Source: Korobacter sp963758505 (GTDB taxonomy: Bacteria > Acidobacteriota > Terriglobia > Terriglobales > Acidobacteriaceae). Taken from it: a DNA stretch of 64,000 bases. The notes under the pieces are model-generated. The model was not told the origin of the DNA and did not search any database. It was given only the letters and a program-made list of their open reading frames with translations. Positions within the stretch are counted from its first letter, which is position 1. Each line of letters opens with the position of its first letter. The DNA is taken from assembly GCA_963758505.1 (NCBI GenBank), contig CAVWVJ010000003.1, positions 1,364,001 to 1,428,000 of the forward strand. Direction: 5' to 3'. Below, piece after piece: positions 36,169 through 45,714 of the stretch. The translations under genes were made by a program, and so were the position numbers.

Positions 36169-37638
36169 TTATCTTCCGGCGAGTTCCGCCGCGCGGACTA
36201 CGGCTTGTGCTTTGTTCCTGCACTCCTGGAACTCACTTTGCGGATCGGAATCGGCCACGATGCCGGCCCCCGCTTGTACGTAGGCGCGCTTGTTCTTTAC
36301 GACCATGGTGCGGATGGCGATGCAGGAATCGAGATTGCCGGCGAAATCGGCATAAAGCACCGAGCCACCGTAAACGCCGCGCCGGGTAGGCTCGAGTTCT
36401 TCGATGATCTCCATGGCACGCACCTTCGGCGCACCGCTCAGCGTGCCGGCAGGGAAGCAGGCGGCGAAGGCATCGAGGGCATCGAGGTCCTTGCGCAGCT
36501 TGCCTTCGAGCGCAGAGACCAGATGCATCACGTGCGAATAGCGCTCCACGTACATGAGGTCTTTCACGCGGACGCTGCCATACTCGCTCACGCGGCCGAG
36601 ATCGTTGCGGCCAAGGTCCACCAGCATCACGTGTTCGGCGCGCTCTTTTTCATTGGTGCGCAAATGCTCTTCCAGGCGCGCATCTTCTTCGGGCGTCGCG
36701 CCGCGCTTGTAGGTCCCGGCGATCGGCCGGTACTCCAGGGTGCGGTTGCTGACCTTCACCAGCATCTCGGGCGAGGAGCCGATGACCTGCAAGTCGTCCA
36801 TGTGCAGGAAGTACATATAAGGCGATGGATTGACGGTGCGCAGCGAACGATAGATGTCGAAGGGCGCGGCCGGAAGCGGGAAATCCAACCGCTGCGAGAG
36901 CACGACCTGGAAGATATCTCCGGCGCCGATGTACTCCTTCGCGGTCTTCACGCTTTGCAGGAAATCATTCGGCTTGGTGCGCGCGTGCAGCTTGATCTTC
37001 GCCGGCTTGTGCTCGGGACTCAGCCGGCGGATGCGCAGGCCGGAGACGAGTTTCTTCTCCAGCGCATCAACGTCGGCCACGGCGCGATCGTAGGCAGCCC
37101 GCGGTTTCTCATGGCGAACATCGGCGGCGGCCAGGATGTGCAACTGGTGCCGCAGATGGTCGAAGGCCAGCAGGCGGTCGTAAAACATGAAGACGCCGTC
37201 GGGGAGTTGAAGGTCGTCCTTTGCGAGCGACGGCAGGCGCTCGAAGTGGCGCACCGCATCGTAGGCGAAGTAACCGACCGCCCCGGCAGTAAACGGTGGA
37301 AGGCCGGGAACATTCGCCGGCTTGTGCTCGCGCAGGGCTGCTCGCAGGACTTCCAGCAGGCTGGCGTTCTGTTTTTCGACCTTCTTCCCGCGCCGAATTA
37401 CGACTTCCTCGCCTCTGCCACTCACCACCATGTACGGACGGATGCCGAGGAAGGTGTAGCGTCCAATACGCTCGCCGCCCTCCACCGATTCGAGAAGAAA
37501 CGAATAGGGCTCCCGTTCGGCCAGCGCGAGGAAGGCGGCGACCGGGGTCAGGAGGTCGGCAGAGATCGTCCGCGCAATCGGTATGAGCGTGGCATCGCGG
37601 GTGAGCTGGCTAAACGTCTTAAAGTCGGGGAAGTCCAT
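36169..37638 (-). CDS. trpE: Anthranilate synthase component I
   Basis: The 489-residue chorismate-utilising enzyme makes anthranilate with TrpG. The N-terminal regulatory domain keeps the LLES motif (about residues 48-51) at which tryptophan inhibits the enzyme. The C-terminal catalytic domain has IGSSPEMLVKV, PIAGTYKRG (commonly PIAGTRPRG), DLGRNDLGRVS, and PAGTLSGAPKVRAMEII. The feedback motif argues for TrpE rather than PabB. The gene stands alone on the minus strand, and the next trp gene (trpG) is on the other strand. Confidence 0.93.
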   Translation of the reverse strand: MDFPDFKTFSQLTRDATLIPIARTISADLLTPVAAFLALAEREPYSFLLESVEGGERIGRYTFLGIRPYMVVSGRGEEVVIRRGKKVEKQNASLLEVLRAALREHKPANVPGLPPFTAGAVGYFAYDAVRHFERLPSLAKDDLQLPDGVFMFYDRLLAFDHLRHQLHILAAADVRHEKPRAAYDRAVADVDALEKKLVSGLRIRRLSPEHKPAKIKLHARTKPNDFLQSVKTAKEYIGAGDIFQVVLSQRLDFPLPAAPFDIYRSLRTVNPSPYMYFLHMDDLQVIGSSPEMLVKVSNRTLEYRPIAGTYKRGATPEEDARLEEHLRTNEKERAEHVMLVDLGRNDLGRVSEYGSVRVKDLMYVERYSHVMHLVSALEGKLRKDLDALDAFAACFPAGTLSGAPKVRAMEIIEELEPTRRGVYGGSVLYADFAGNLDSCIAIRTMVVKNKRAYVQAGAGIVADSDPQSEFQECRNKAQAVVRAAELAGR

Positions 37639-37707
37639 GAAAGGGCGATTATACGTGCGGGGAATGCGGGTCGGCTGTGGCGAGAATTAGTACAAGGACC
37701 TCCGGAG

Positions 37708-37736
37708 TTGGAGGTGCGGCACGCTTCGGCTATACT
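37708..37736 (+). promoter_or_regulatory. Candidate sigma-70 promoter of the PhnP-like gene
   Basis: TTGGAG (37708-37713), a 17-nt spacer and TATACT (37731-37736) lie 51 nt before the ATG at 37787. The -10 matches five of six positions, the -35 only three. Confidence 0.45.
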
Positions 37737-37786
37737 TTGCACTTTCCTTCTGGCCCTGGACGCACCTTGTGCGGCGGAAGAGGCGG

Positions 37787-38641
37787 ATGCAGATCAAGTT
37801 CTGGGGCGTACGCGGTTCGACCCCGACGCCACAACCCGAGAACATGCGCTACGGCGGGAATACCTCGTGTGTCGAGGTGCGCATCAACGGGCAGATTTAT
37901 ATCTTCGACTGCGGCACGGGATTTCGGAACCTCGGCAAGCAATTGGTCCAGGAGTTTGCGGACAAGCCGATCCAGACCCACGTCTTCATCTCCCACTTTC
38001 ACTGGGACCACATCCAGGGAATCCCGTTCTTCAAGCCGCTCTACGACCGGGACGACAACTTCTTCTATTTCCATTCCTCGAACCGTTCGCGTGGATTGCA
38101 GCGTGCCATCGAAGAGCAGATGACCGATCCGTATTTCCCGGTGGATATGAGCCAGATGGCGGCGCACCGCAGTTTTTACGATATCGAAGAAGACCGCATT
38201 GCCTTCGACGATTGCACCATTCAATCGAAGTGGCTGAATCATCCGCAGGGCTGCCTCGGTTTTCGCATGGAGACCGAAGACGGCATCCTGGTGTATGCCA
38301 CCGACAACGAGCCGGGTCATCCGGTGTTCGACAAGAATGTGCGCAAACTCGCCGAGGGAGCAGATGTTCTCATCTACGACGCGCAGTATCTTCCTGAGGA
38401 ATATGCCGCCAACAAGATGGGCTGGGGACACAGCCATTGGCGCGAAGCGGTCAACATCGTGATGGAGAGCGGAGCGAAGGAACTGGTGCTCTTCCACCAC
38501 GACCCCGACCACGACGACAACTGCATCGATTCGGTGGTAAAGACTGCCCGCGACTACTACCCTAGCGTGCGCGCGGCGGCGGAAGGCATGGAAATCAGCG
38601 TCGGGGTGCACGCGCAGAATCTTGCGAACCGTGCGGGGTAG
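37787..38641 (+). CDS. MBL-fold metallo-hydrolase, PhnP-like
   Basis: The 284-residue cytosolic protein has the metallo-beta-lactamase motif SHFHWDH (His70, His72, Asp74, His75). FDCGTGFRNLG, ATDNEPGH and WGHSHWREAV supply the other metal ligands. It resembles phosphodiesterases of the PhnP/RNase Z group that cleave cyclic phosphodiesters. The opening MQIKFWGVRGSTPTPQ is typical of this subgroup. AGAGG lies before the ATG. The substrate is not evident; no phn genes are nearby. Its stop is 6 nt from that of the converging kinase gene. Confidence 0.85.
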   Translation: MQIKFWGVRGSTPTPQPENMRYGGNTSCVEVRINGQIYIFDCGTGFRNLGKQLVQEFADKPIQTHVFISHFHWDHIQGIPFFKPLYDRDDNFFYFHSSNRSRGLQRAIEEQMTDPYFPVDMSQMAAHRSFYDIEEDRIAFDDCTIQSKWLNHPQGCLGFRMETEDGILVYATDNEPGHPVFDKNVRKLAEGADVLIYDAQYLPEEYAANKMGWGHSHWREAVNIVMESGAKELVLFHHDPDHDDNCIDSVVKTARDYYPSVRAAAEGMEISVGVHAQNLANRAG

Positions 38642-38647
38642 CGGCAG

Positions 38648-40942
38648 CTACTTCTTATACTTCTTCACCATCTCCTGGAACCGCGGATCGCCGCGCAGCG
38701 ATGCGAAGTGCTCGCTATTGTCGATGGCGGCAAAGTCCGTGAATCCCTCGTCGAAGGCCTTCTTCATGGTGGAGAGAGCTTTTTCTTTATCGCCCTTGGC
38801 GGCGTAGGCTGCGCCGAGGAAATAGAGCATCACTCCCGACGGACTCTTGACGGTAAGAGCGGTGATCGCTTTGTCGTAATCGCCTTGCGCGAGATAGACC
38901 TGGCCTAAACCTTGCACTGCCGACGTGGCGGCAGGGCTCAACTGGTGCATCTGCTCGAAGGCCGCGATGGCTTCCGCATAACGCTTCTGCAGCAGCAGTG
39001 CGCGACCGAGATGATAGTAAGCCGGATAAAGAGATGCCTGGAGCCGAATCGCCTTGCGGGCCGCGTCCTCCGCGCCCTGTGCGTCAGGCGGCTGCTCATA
39101 ACCTAGCGCCCATGAGAGCAGGTCGGAGGCATAACCGCTGTCCGGATCCAGTTCGGTCGCGATGCGGAATTCGCGGGCGCCGCACTGGTAATCGTATTTG
39201 TCGGTGCAAACCGTGCCCAGGGCAAGATGCGTTTCCGAAGAATCGGGATCAAGTGTCAAGGCGCGCTGCGCGAAGCGATCCGCACGTTCCAGGTGGGCAG
39301 GGTTCGAGTCAGCATTGCGGTAGATCTGTCCTTCCACCCATGAGAGCCCCGCGAGTGCCGGAGGATAATTCGGATCCAGTCGCAAAGCATCTTCGAAGTT
39401 CTTACGCGCGGTCTCTAATTTGTCGGCATCATCGAAGGAGGAGATCAACGCCTGGCCCCTCAGGTAGGCATCGTAGGCTTCCGGGTTCTGCGTATACCGG
39501 TGTTGAATCGCTTTCTTTTCTTGCGGCGTGAGCTTCAGGTTGAGCGACTGCGCGATTTTCATCGCGGTCTGTTCCTGCAGCGAGAAGACGTCTTTCATCT
39601 CGCCGGTGAAATCGTCGGCCCACACCTGGAATCCGGTGGTCGCGTCGATGAGATGAGCGTTGATGCGGACCTGGTCACCGGATTTCCGTACCGTGCCTTC
39701 GAGCAGATAGCGGACGCCGAGTTCCTTGCCAATTTCCGCGGCGCTTTTATCTGGTGACTTCGCAGCCACAACCATAGAACGCGGCGCAACATCGATGCCC
39801 TGGATCTTGGACAACTTGGTCGCGATCTCATCGGTCATGCCTTCGCTGAAGTACGTGCTGTCGCCTTCCGGGCTCAGGTTTCGCAGCGGAAGGACTGCCA
39901 CCGAGGGCTTTGTAGAAACTGCCACCGATGCGGTGCGAGCCCGTTTCATGTTCCACGCGATTCCCGCGGCTGCGATGACCAGAATAATGGCAACGATCGA
40001 GCCAAACACGATGGCGCGCTTCGAGGATGCCGGCGGCTCGGTCGGCGGCACCGGCACCGCGATACGGCTTGAATCACTGGCGCGCTGGATGCGTTTGAGG
40101 TCGGCGCGCATTTCGGCAGCGCTCTGGTAACGAAGGTCGCGATCTTTCTCCAGCGCCTTGTGCAGCACGCGTTCGAAGTCGTCTGGTATTGCCCGATTGA
40201 GGCGAACTGCCGCCAGCGGTTCCGCATCGAGAATGTGCTTGAAGATGACGCCGGAGCTTTCGCCCTGGAAGGGCAGAGTGCCCGTGGCCATCTCGTAAAG
40301 CACCACACCGAAGGAGAAGAGATCGGTGCGCGCGTCGAGGTCCTTGGCGCGGACCTGTTCGGGGGACATGTACGCGACCGTGCCGAGGGTCGAGCCCGGA
40401 CTGGTGAGATCTTCTTCGCGTGCGACGGTCATCGTGTTAGCGGACGCCAGTTGATTGGCGGACACAGCGCTCACTGCCACCTTCGCGAGACCGAAGTCGA
40501 GGATCTTCGCGTGTCCACGCTTGGTGATGAAGATGTTGGCCGGCTTGATATCGCGATGAACAATGCCGGCGGAGTGGGCCGCATCGAGCCCATCGGCAAT
40601 TTCAATTGCGGTCTGCAGGAGCGCGTCCATCTCCAGCGGACGGCCGTCGATACGATGCTTCAGGGTTACGCCATCGAGGAACTCCATGGCAATGAACGCC
40701 TGCCCGTTCTCCTCGCCGATGTCGTGGATGGTGCAGATGTTGGGATGGTTCAGTGCGGACGCCGCCTGCGCTTCCCTCTGGAAACGAGCGAGCGCCTGCG
40801 GGTCGCGAGCCAGGTCCTGGGGCAGGAACTTGAGCGCGACGAAGCGCCGGAGGCGCGTGTCTTCGGCCTTGTACACCACACCCATGCCCCCACCGCCGAG
40901 CTTCTCGACGATGTGGTAGTGCGAAATGGTCTGATCGATCAT
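38648..40942 (-). CDS. Membrane Ser/Thr protein kinase with a TolB-like and TPR extracytoplasmic region
   Basis: This protein of about 764 residues begins with a complete Hanks-type kinase domain: glycine loop GGGGMGVVYKA, Lys38, HRDIKPAN (Asp131), DFG (Asp149) and APE-like SPEQ. One transmembrane helix follows (about 310-330). The outside part opens with VAVLPLRNLSPEGDSTYFSEGMTDEI, a FlgO/TolB-N-like module, and ends with about six TPR repeats. It probably senses or docks partners outside and phosphorylates cytosolic targets. The ATG at 40942 (MIDQTISHYHIVEKL) matches relatives; an upstream ATG at 40978 is possible. A second kinase is divergent. Confidence 0.88.
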   Translation of the reverse strand: MIDQTISHYHIVEKLGGGGMGVVYKAEDTRLRRFVALKFLPQDLARDPQALARFQREAQAASALNHPNICTIHDIGEENGQAFIAMEFLDGVTLKHRIDGRPLEMDALLQTAIEIADGLDAAHSAGIVHRDIKPANIFITKRGHAKILDFGLAKVAVSAVSANQLASANTMTVAREEDLTSPGSTLGTVAYMSPEQVRAKDLDARTDLFSFGVVLYEMATGTLPFQGESSGVIFKHILDAEPLAAVRLNRAIPDDFERVLHKALEKDRDLRYQSAAEMRADLKRIQRASDSSRIAVPVPPTEPPASSKRAIVFGSIVAIILVIAAAGIAWNMKRARTASVAVSTKPSVAVLPLRNLSPEGDSTYFSEGMTDEIATKLSKIQGIDVAPRSMVVAAKSPDKSAAEIGKELGVRYLLEGTVRKSGDQVRINAHLIDATTGFQVWADDFTGEMKDVFSLQEQTAMKIAQSLNLKLTPQEKKAIQHRYTQNPEAYDAYLRGQALISSFDDADKLETARKNFEDALRLDPNYPPALAGLSWVEGQIYRNADSNPAHLERADRFAQRALTLDPDSSETHLALGTVCTDKYDYQCGAREFRIATELDPDSGYASDLLSWALGYEQPPDAQGAEDAARKAIRLQASLYPAYYHLGRALLLQKRYAEAIAAFEQMHQLSPAATSAVQGLGQVYLAQGDYDKAITALTVKSPSGVMLYFLGAAYAAKGDKEKALSTMKKAFDEGFTDFAAIDNSEHFASLRGDPRFQEMVKKYKK

Positions 40943-41143
40943 TTGCGTGGAATTGCGGGTACTCGGCTGAGGTCCCATCTTATGAATGGCGCATCAGTGA
41001 GTCAATGGAGAACGCAATCATGAGGCGCCCGGTGCGGCATTGGAAACCCAGTTCATCGCTGGGTCCAACTTCCGTATTGCCGGCAATCAATCCCAGTCGC
41101 CGTATCCGTTGGAACTTGTTGCGCAGCCTATAATGACGCCGAC

Positions 41144-43798
41144 ATGCCCTTGACCCCTGGCACGAAGCTCGGTCCCTACGAGATCCGGTCCGCGCTCGGC
41201 GCGGGCGGGATGGGTGAGGTGTATCGCGCGACGGACTTGCGGTTAGGCCGGGATGTAGCCATCAAGATTCTGACGGCGCATCTTGCCTCGAGTTCCGATG
41301 CCAGGCGGCGCTTTGAACGGGAAGCCAAGACCATTTCCGGCTTGAACCACCCGAACATCTGCACGCTTTACGACGTTGGGCACCAGGACGGTTTGGATTT
41401 CATCGTCATGGAGTATCTGGAAGGCGAGTCGCTCAGCGATCGCCTCAGCAGGGGACCGTTGCCCCTCGAGCAAGCGCTCAAGTATGGCGCACAGATCGCG
41501 CGCGGATTGGAGAAAGCCCATCGCAGCGGAATCATGCACCGCGATCTGAAACCCGGAAACATCATGCTGACGAAATCCGGGGCAAAATTGCTGGATTTCG
41601 GCCTCGCCAAGGCTGCGCCGTCCATGGCAATGGGGACAACTCAAACCGCGGAGATGCTGACGTCCTCGGTGACCCAGCCCGGAACCATTGTTGGCACATA
41701 TCCCTACATGTCGCCCGAGCAAATCCAAGGCGAAGACCCGGATGTGCGGAGCGACATATTTTCGTTGGGCGCCGTGCTGTATGAAATGGTGACCGGGCGG
41801 AGAGCTTTTGGCGGAAGCAGCCGGTTGAGCGTGGCGTCCGCGATACTCGAGAAAGAACCTGAGCCAATCACGGTGATTGCGCCTCACACGCCCGCGACCG
41901 TGGACCGCGTGATACGCCGCTGTCTGGTCAAGGATCGTGAGGAAAGATGGCAGACGGCTCAAGACCTCGGCAGTGAACTGGAATGGATCAGCGAGAGCGG
42001 ACTCCAGAGCTCTTCCGTCGTGCCGCGTGCAACGAACCAGGCAACGGGGTGGCTTCTGTGGCTGCTCGCCGGATTGCTTGGGGGAGGTTTGCTTGTTGGC
42101 GCGCTTGTGTGGCGTAGCCGCGCGAGTGTTCCGCAAGAAAACTATTTTCTCGCCATGCTGCCGTTTACGGCTCGCGATGTGGCGCTTTCGTCAAACGGGC
42201 ACACGGTAGCCGTCGTAGGGCCTTCGAGTTCGGGAAGTACGAACGTTCTGTGGCTTTACGAAATTGGCGGGCAGGCAGGGAAAAGTCTTGCGGAAACGGA
42301 AGGAGCTCGCTTTCCGTTCTGGTCTCCCGATGGCAAGGCGTTGGGGTTCTTTGCCGATGGGAAGCTGAAGAAACTTCAGATCGCGGGTGGGCCGGTGCAA
42401 GTGATCTGCGATGCTCCCGCGGGACGTGGGGGAACGTGGGGTGCGGGAGGGGTAATCGTGTTTGCCCCGAGTGGCCAGCTCGGCGGTGGACTTTACAGAG
42501 TGCCCGCGTCCGGAGGGACACCTGCGCGCATCACGTCGCCGGATGCTGGCCGGGGAGAAAACAGCCACCGTTGGCCGATGTTCTTGCCGGACGGAGAGCA
42601 CTTCCTCTACCTGGCAGGCAATGTGTCCGGGCAAAAAGATCCTGACGCCATTTTCGCCGGCAAGCTGGATTCGAACGAGAAACAGTTCATCACCAAAGCG
42701 ACGGGTAACGCGGCATATGCCGCGCCAGGGTATCTGCTGTTCTGCCGCGAGAAGACGTTATACGCGCAAAAATTTGATGCGGGCAAACTGGCGCTATCTG
42801 GCGAAGCGGTTCCGCTGCTCAAGGATGTGTCTTACCTTCCGCGCATCCTGCACAACGATTATGCAGCTGGAGCAGCCGTGCTGGTCGCTCAGCGCGGCCC
42901 TGAGGTCTTGCAGTCGAGACTGGTGTGGCGCGACCGGAAAGGCAACGAAATCGGTTCCATCGGCAAGGCGGATGTTTATGCCAACCTCGCGCTGGCTCCC
43001 AACGGGAAAGCGGTGGGTTTCGATAAGACAGACCAGGAAAGCCAGAACGCGGATCTGTGGACCTACGACCTGCAACAACGCAGGATGAATCGCCTCACAT
43101 TCGATCCGGCAATCGATGCAGGGCCAGTGTGGAGCGCGGATGGGCAGAGAATCTTGTTCTCGTCAGATCGGGGTGGCCCATTTCAGCTTTATATAAAAAA
43201 TGCCGACGGAGGCGAAGACGAAAAATTATTGCCCCTGAATGCCTCCGAGAAAGCCGACCAATATCCCAGCGCCTGGTCACCGGATGGCAGGCACATCTTG
43301 TACGAACAGACGACGGACGCAACCCGGCTGTGGGTTGCAGAAATGCCGGAACTGACAACCAGGGCGTTACTGAAAGGACCCGAAACCACGAAGAACGGCC
43401 AATTTTCACCGGACGGGAACTGGGTGGCCTATACCTCAAGTGCCAGCGGCAAATGGGAGATTTACGTCACCTCGTTTCCCGATGCACACGGGAAATGGCA
43501 AGTCTCCAATGCCGGGGGAACCCAGCCGCGCTGGCGGGGCGACGGCAAGGAACTCTTTTACCTCGCTGCGGACGGAAAAATGATGGCAGCGCCGGTGACC
43601 GTCGGAGGGCACTTTGATTCTGGTGCGCCGGAGTCCTTGTTCCAGGCGAATGCGCGAGAGCGGGTTGCGGGATCCGAGCTGGTGACTTACGACGTGACGA
43701 AGGATGGGCAGCGGTTCTTAGTCAACACCCAACTGGATCAAGCGGATACAAAGTCGATGATGGTGATTCTGAACTGGCGTGTGGATCTTGAGAAATGA
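41144..43798 (+). CDS. Membrane Ser/Thr protein kinase with a PD40/TolB beta-propeller
   Basis: The 884-residue protein has an N-terminal kinase domain (GAGGMGEVYRA, Lys41, HRDLKPGN with Asp134, LDFGLAK). A hydrophobic helix follows (about 300-320, WLLWLLAGLLGGGLLVGALVW), then a long extracytoplasmic part built from PD40-like blades (FPFWSPDGKALGFF, GPVWSADGQRILFSSDRGG, SAWSPDGRHILYEQ, NGQFSPDGNWVAYTSS). It is the propeller counterpart of the divergent TPR kinase. Kinases of this build are abundant in Acidobacteria; ligands are unknown. The start is the ATG at 41144, where the kinase homology begins. Confidence 0.88.
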   Translation: MPLTPGTKLGPYEIRSALGAGGMGEVYRATDLRLGRDVAIKILTAHLASSSDARRRFEREAKTISGLNHPNICTLYDVGHQDGLDFIVMEYLEGESLSDRLSRGPLPLEQALKYGAQIARGLEKAHRSGIMHRDLKPGNIMLTKSGAKLLDFGLAKAAPSMAMGTTQTAEMLTSSVTQPGTIVGTYPYMSPEQIQGEDPDVRSDIFSLGAVLYEMVTGRRAFGGSSRLSVASAILEKEPEPITVIAPHTPATVDRVIRRCLVKDREERWQTAQDLGSELEWISESGLQSSSVVPRATNQATGWLLWLLAGLLGGGLLVGALVWRSRASVPQENYFLAMLPFTARDVALSSNGHTVAVVGPSSSGSTNVLWLYEIGGQAGKSLAETEGARFPFWSPDGKALGFFADGKLKKLQIAGGPVQVICDAPAGRGGTWGAGGVIVFAPSGQLGGGLYRVPASGGTPARITSPDAGRGENSHRWPMFLPDGEHFLYLAGNVSGQKDPDAIFAGKLDSNEKQFITKATGNAAYAAPGYLLFCREKTLYAQKFDAGKLALSGEAVPLLKDVSYLPRILHNDYAAGAAVLVAQRGPEVLQSRLVWRDRKGNEIGSIGKADVYANLALAPNGKAVGFDKTDQESQNADLWTYDLQQRRMNRLTFDPAIDAGPVWSADGQRILFSSDRGGPFQLYIKNADGGEDEKLLPLNASEKADQYPSAWSPDGRHILYEQTTDATRLWVAEMPELTTRALLKGPETTKNGQFSPDGNWVAYTSSASGKWEIYVTSFPDAHGKWQVSNAGGTQPRWRGDGKELFYLAADGKMMAAPVTVGGHFDSGAPESLFQANARERVAGSELVTYDVTKDGQRFLVNTQLDQADTKSMMVILNWRVDLEK

Positions 43799-43978
43799 TC
43801 GCGCCGTCACCCAACCCCGGAGCGCCCGTGCCCGTTATCGGATGCAGCACCTGCGTGTGATCCGCTCCCTTGCCCTTCTCTTCCGCCAAACATATACTCC
43901 TAAGGTTTGCCCGAAGGATGGGTAGGCGCCGCGGAAATGGCGCACTCTGTCTTCCGGGACCGTCCTGATGGAGAGTGC

Positions 43979-45247
43979 ATGAGTACCGTTCAATCGTTAG
44001 AAACAGAACTAAATCCCTGGGAACAGCAAGCGGCGCGCTTCGACGAAGCCACGCAGAAGCTCAAGCTCGATGAAGGACTGATCAGCGTCCTGCGCGTTCC
44101 CAATCGCGAAGTCACCGTCAATATTCCCGTCGCCATGGACAACGGCAAGATCCGCATGTTCACCGGCTATCGCGTGCAGCATTCCTTCGCGCGCGGTCCC
44201 GCCAAGGGTGGCGTCCGTTTCAGCCCCGAAGTCAGCCTCGATGAAGTTCGCGCCCTCGCGGCGTGGATGACATGGAAGTGCGCCGTCGTCAACATTCCTT
44301 TCGGAGGCGCGAAGGGCGGCATTATCTGCGACCCGAAAACCATGTCGATGGGTGAACTCGAACGCATGACCCGGCGTTACACCGCCGAGCTGGTCGAGTT
44401 CATCGGTCCTGAAAAAGATGTTCCTGCCCCGGACGTAAACACCAACGAGCAGACGATGGCATGGATGATGGATACGTTCTCCATGCATTCCCGCATGACC
44501 GTCAACGCAGTCGTTACCGGAAAGCCGCTCAACATGGGCGGTTCCCGAGGACGTCGCGAGGCCACCGGGCGGGGCGTAATGATTACCGCCGACCAGGCGC
44601 TCAAGAAGTTCGGCCGGAGCCGGGAAGGCACACGCGTGGTGGTCCAGGGATTCGGCAATGTCGGGTCGAATGCCGCGCAACTCATGCACCAGGCGGGGTA
44701 CAAGGTCATCGGCATCGGCGAGTGGGATGGCGGGATCTACAACGCGAATGGTATCGACATCAACGAACTCGTGAATTACAAGGCGCATAACGGGAGTATC
44801 CATGGGTTCAAAGGCTCGGAGAAGGCGAGCACGGCCGACTTGCTTATTGCCGATTGCGACGTCCTCATCCCCGCGGCCACCGAAAACGTGATCACGACCA
44901 AGAACGCCGCGCAGGTGAAGGCGAAGATCATCATCGAGGGCGCGAATGGCCCCACGACGTCTGGCGCAGACGAGATCCTGAATGACAAAAAGGTTTTCGT
45001 CATGCCCGACATCCTCGCCAACGCCGGCGGAGTCACTGTCTCGTACTTCGAGTGGGTGCAGGACCGGCAGGGCTATTTCTGGAAAGAGTCGGTGGTGAAC
45101 GAACAGCTCGAGCACATCATGGTCAGCGCCTTTGAAGATGTGGTGAACATGGCTGAGCAACATGGCGTCTCAAATCGTATTGGGGCTTATATGCTGGCGA
45201 TTGACAGGGTGGCATACACTATCCGGCAGCGCGGCATTTACGCATAA
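43979..45247 (+). CDS. Glutamate dehydrogenase
   Basis: This 422-residue protein is a hexamer-type Glu/Leu/Phe/Val dehydrogenase, interconverting glutamate and 2-oxoglutarate plus ammonia. The catalytic lysine is seen in PFGGAKGGI (Lys112), with supporting lysines in GPAKGGVRF and MTWKCAVV. The Rossmann motif VVVQGFGNVGSNAA (about 212-225) binds NAD(P). An acid after the second strand would point to NAD; the relevant stretch reads VIGIGEWDGG, which leans to NAD. The ATG at 43979 has GGAGAG 7 nt upstream, and an earlier in-frame ATG is not supported. It looks monocistronic. Confidence 0.93.
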   Translation: MSTVQSLETELNPWEQQAARFDEATQKLKLDEGLISVLRVPNREVTVNIPVAMDNGKIRMFTGYRVQHSFARGPAKGGVRFSPEVSLDEVRALAAWMTWKCAVVNIPFGGAKGGIICDPKTMSMGELERMTRRYTAELVEFIGPEKDVPAPDVNTNEQTMAWMMDTFSMHSRMTVNAVVTGKPLNMGGSRGRREATGRGVMITADQALKKFGRSREGTRVVVQGFGNVGSNAAQLMHQAGYKVIGIGEWDGGIYNANGIDINELVNYKAHNGSIHGFKGSEKASTADLLIADCDVLIPAATENVITTKNAAQVKAKIIIEGANGPTTSGADEILNDKKVFVMPDILANAGGVTVSYFEWVQDRQGYFWKESVVNEQLEHIMVSAFEDVVNMAEQHGVSNRIGAYMLAIDRVAYTIRQRGIYA

Positions 45248-45283
45248 ACTTTCCACCCCACAGCCGCAAGCGGGCAGGGTGCT

Positions 45284-45311
45284 AAAAAGGGACGGCCAAT
45301 CGAGCCGTCCC
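45284..45311. terminator. Hairpin after glutamate dehydrogenase, U-run on the minus strand
   Basis: GGGACGGC and GCCGTCCC form an 8-bp stem 41 nt past the gdh stop. The T-run follows on the minus strand (CCCTTTTTAGC), so it would stop leftward transcription best; on the plus strand no U-run follows. Confidence 0.65.
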
Positions 45312-45379
45312 TGCGTCATTTCGGGGTAAAATCCCTCCACCGCGGTTCCTTCCGCATCTTGGTTCGACAGGCTTATGCC

Positions 45380-45613
45380 ATGCCACGAGAGCGTTTCCTG
45401 CGCACCCTGCTCGTTTATGCCGCTTCTCCCGGATTGCTGGCCCTGATCGCGATGATGGTCATCCTGCGCCCGCTTACGGCGTATGAGGATGGATTTCACG
45501 GCCCGGAAGCCATGTGGCGGGATTTACGCCGGTGGGCACGCACCGGAGAGGCTAGGTTCCCAAGCTGGGCACGCGCCAGTCGTGGTCATTTAGGACGCCA
45601 CGGCACATCCTGA
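45380..45613 (+). CDS. Possible small membrane protein (doubtful)
   Basis: A 77-codon frame between gdh and pgsA encodes one plausible membrane helix (LLVYAASPGLLALIAMMVILRP) and an Arg-rich tail. There is no good ribosome site and the last third looks random. I do not recognise it. The whole 45248-45714 stretch otherwise holds only the hairpin after gdh; I saw no tRNA or riboswitch in it. Confidence 0.25.
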   Translation: MPRERFLRTLLVYAASPGLLALIAMMVILRPLTAYEDGFHGPEAMWRDLRRWARTGEARFPSWARASRGHLGRHGTS

Positions 45614-45714
45614 CGCGCCAACTTCGCCTCCATAGTTAGTAAGCGCCGTTGCTTTGGGCACTTGCCTAGAGGATAATTGGACTTGGCTCGTCCGAAGCCC
45701 GTGCCAACCCGGCA

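Noticed and set aside
36205..38397. 730-codon open frame on the plus strand opposite trpE
   Set aside because: Antisense shadow of trpE running into the PhnP-like gene in another frame.
45540..45714. tRNA or riboswitch before pgsA
   Set aside because: GGTTCCCAAGCTGGG-like pieces were considered, but no cloverleaf or known aptamer core could be folded by eye.
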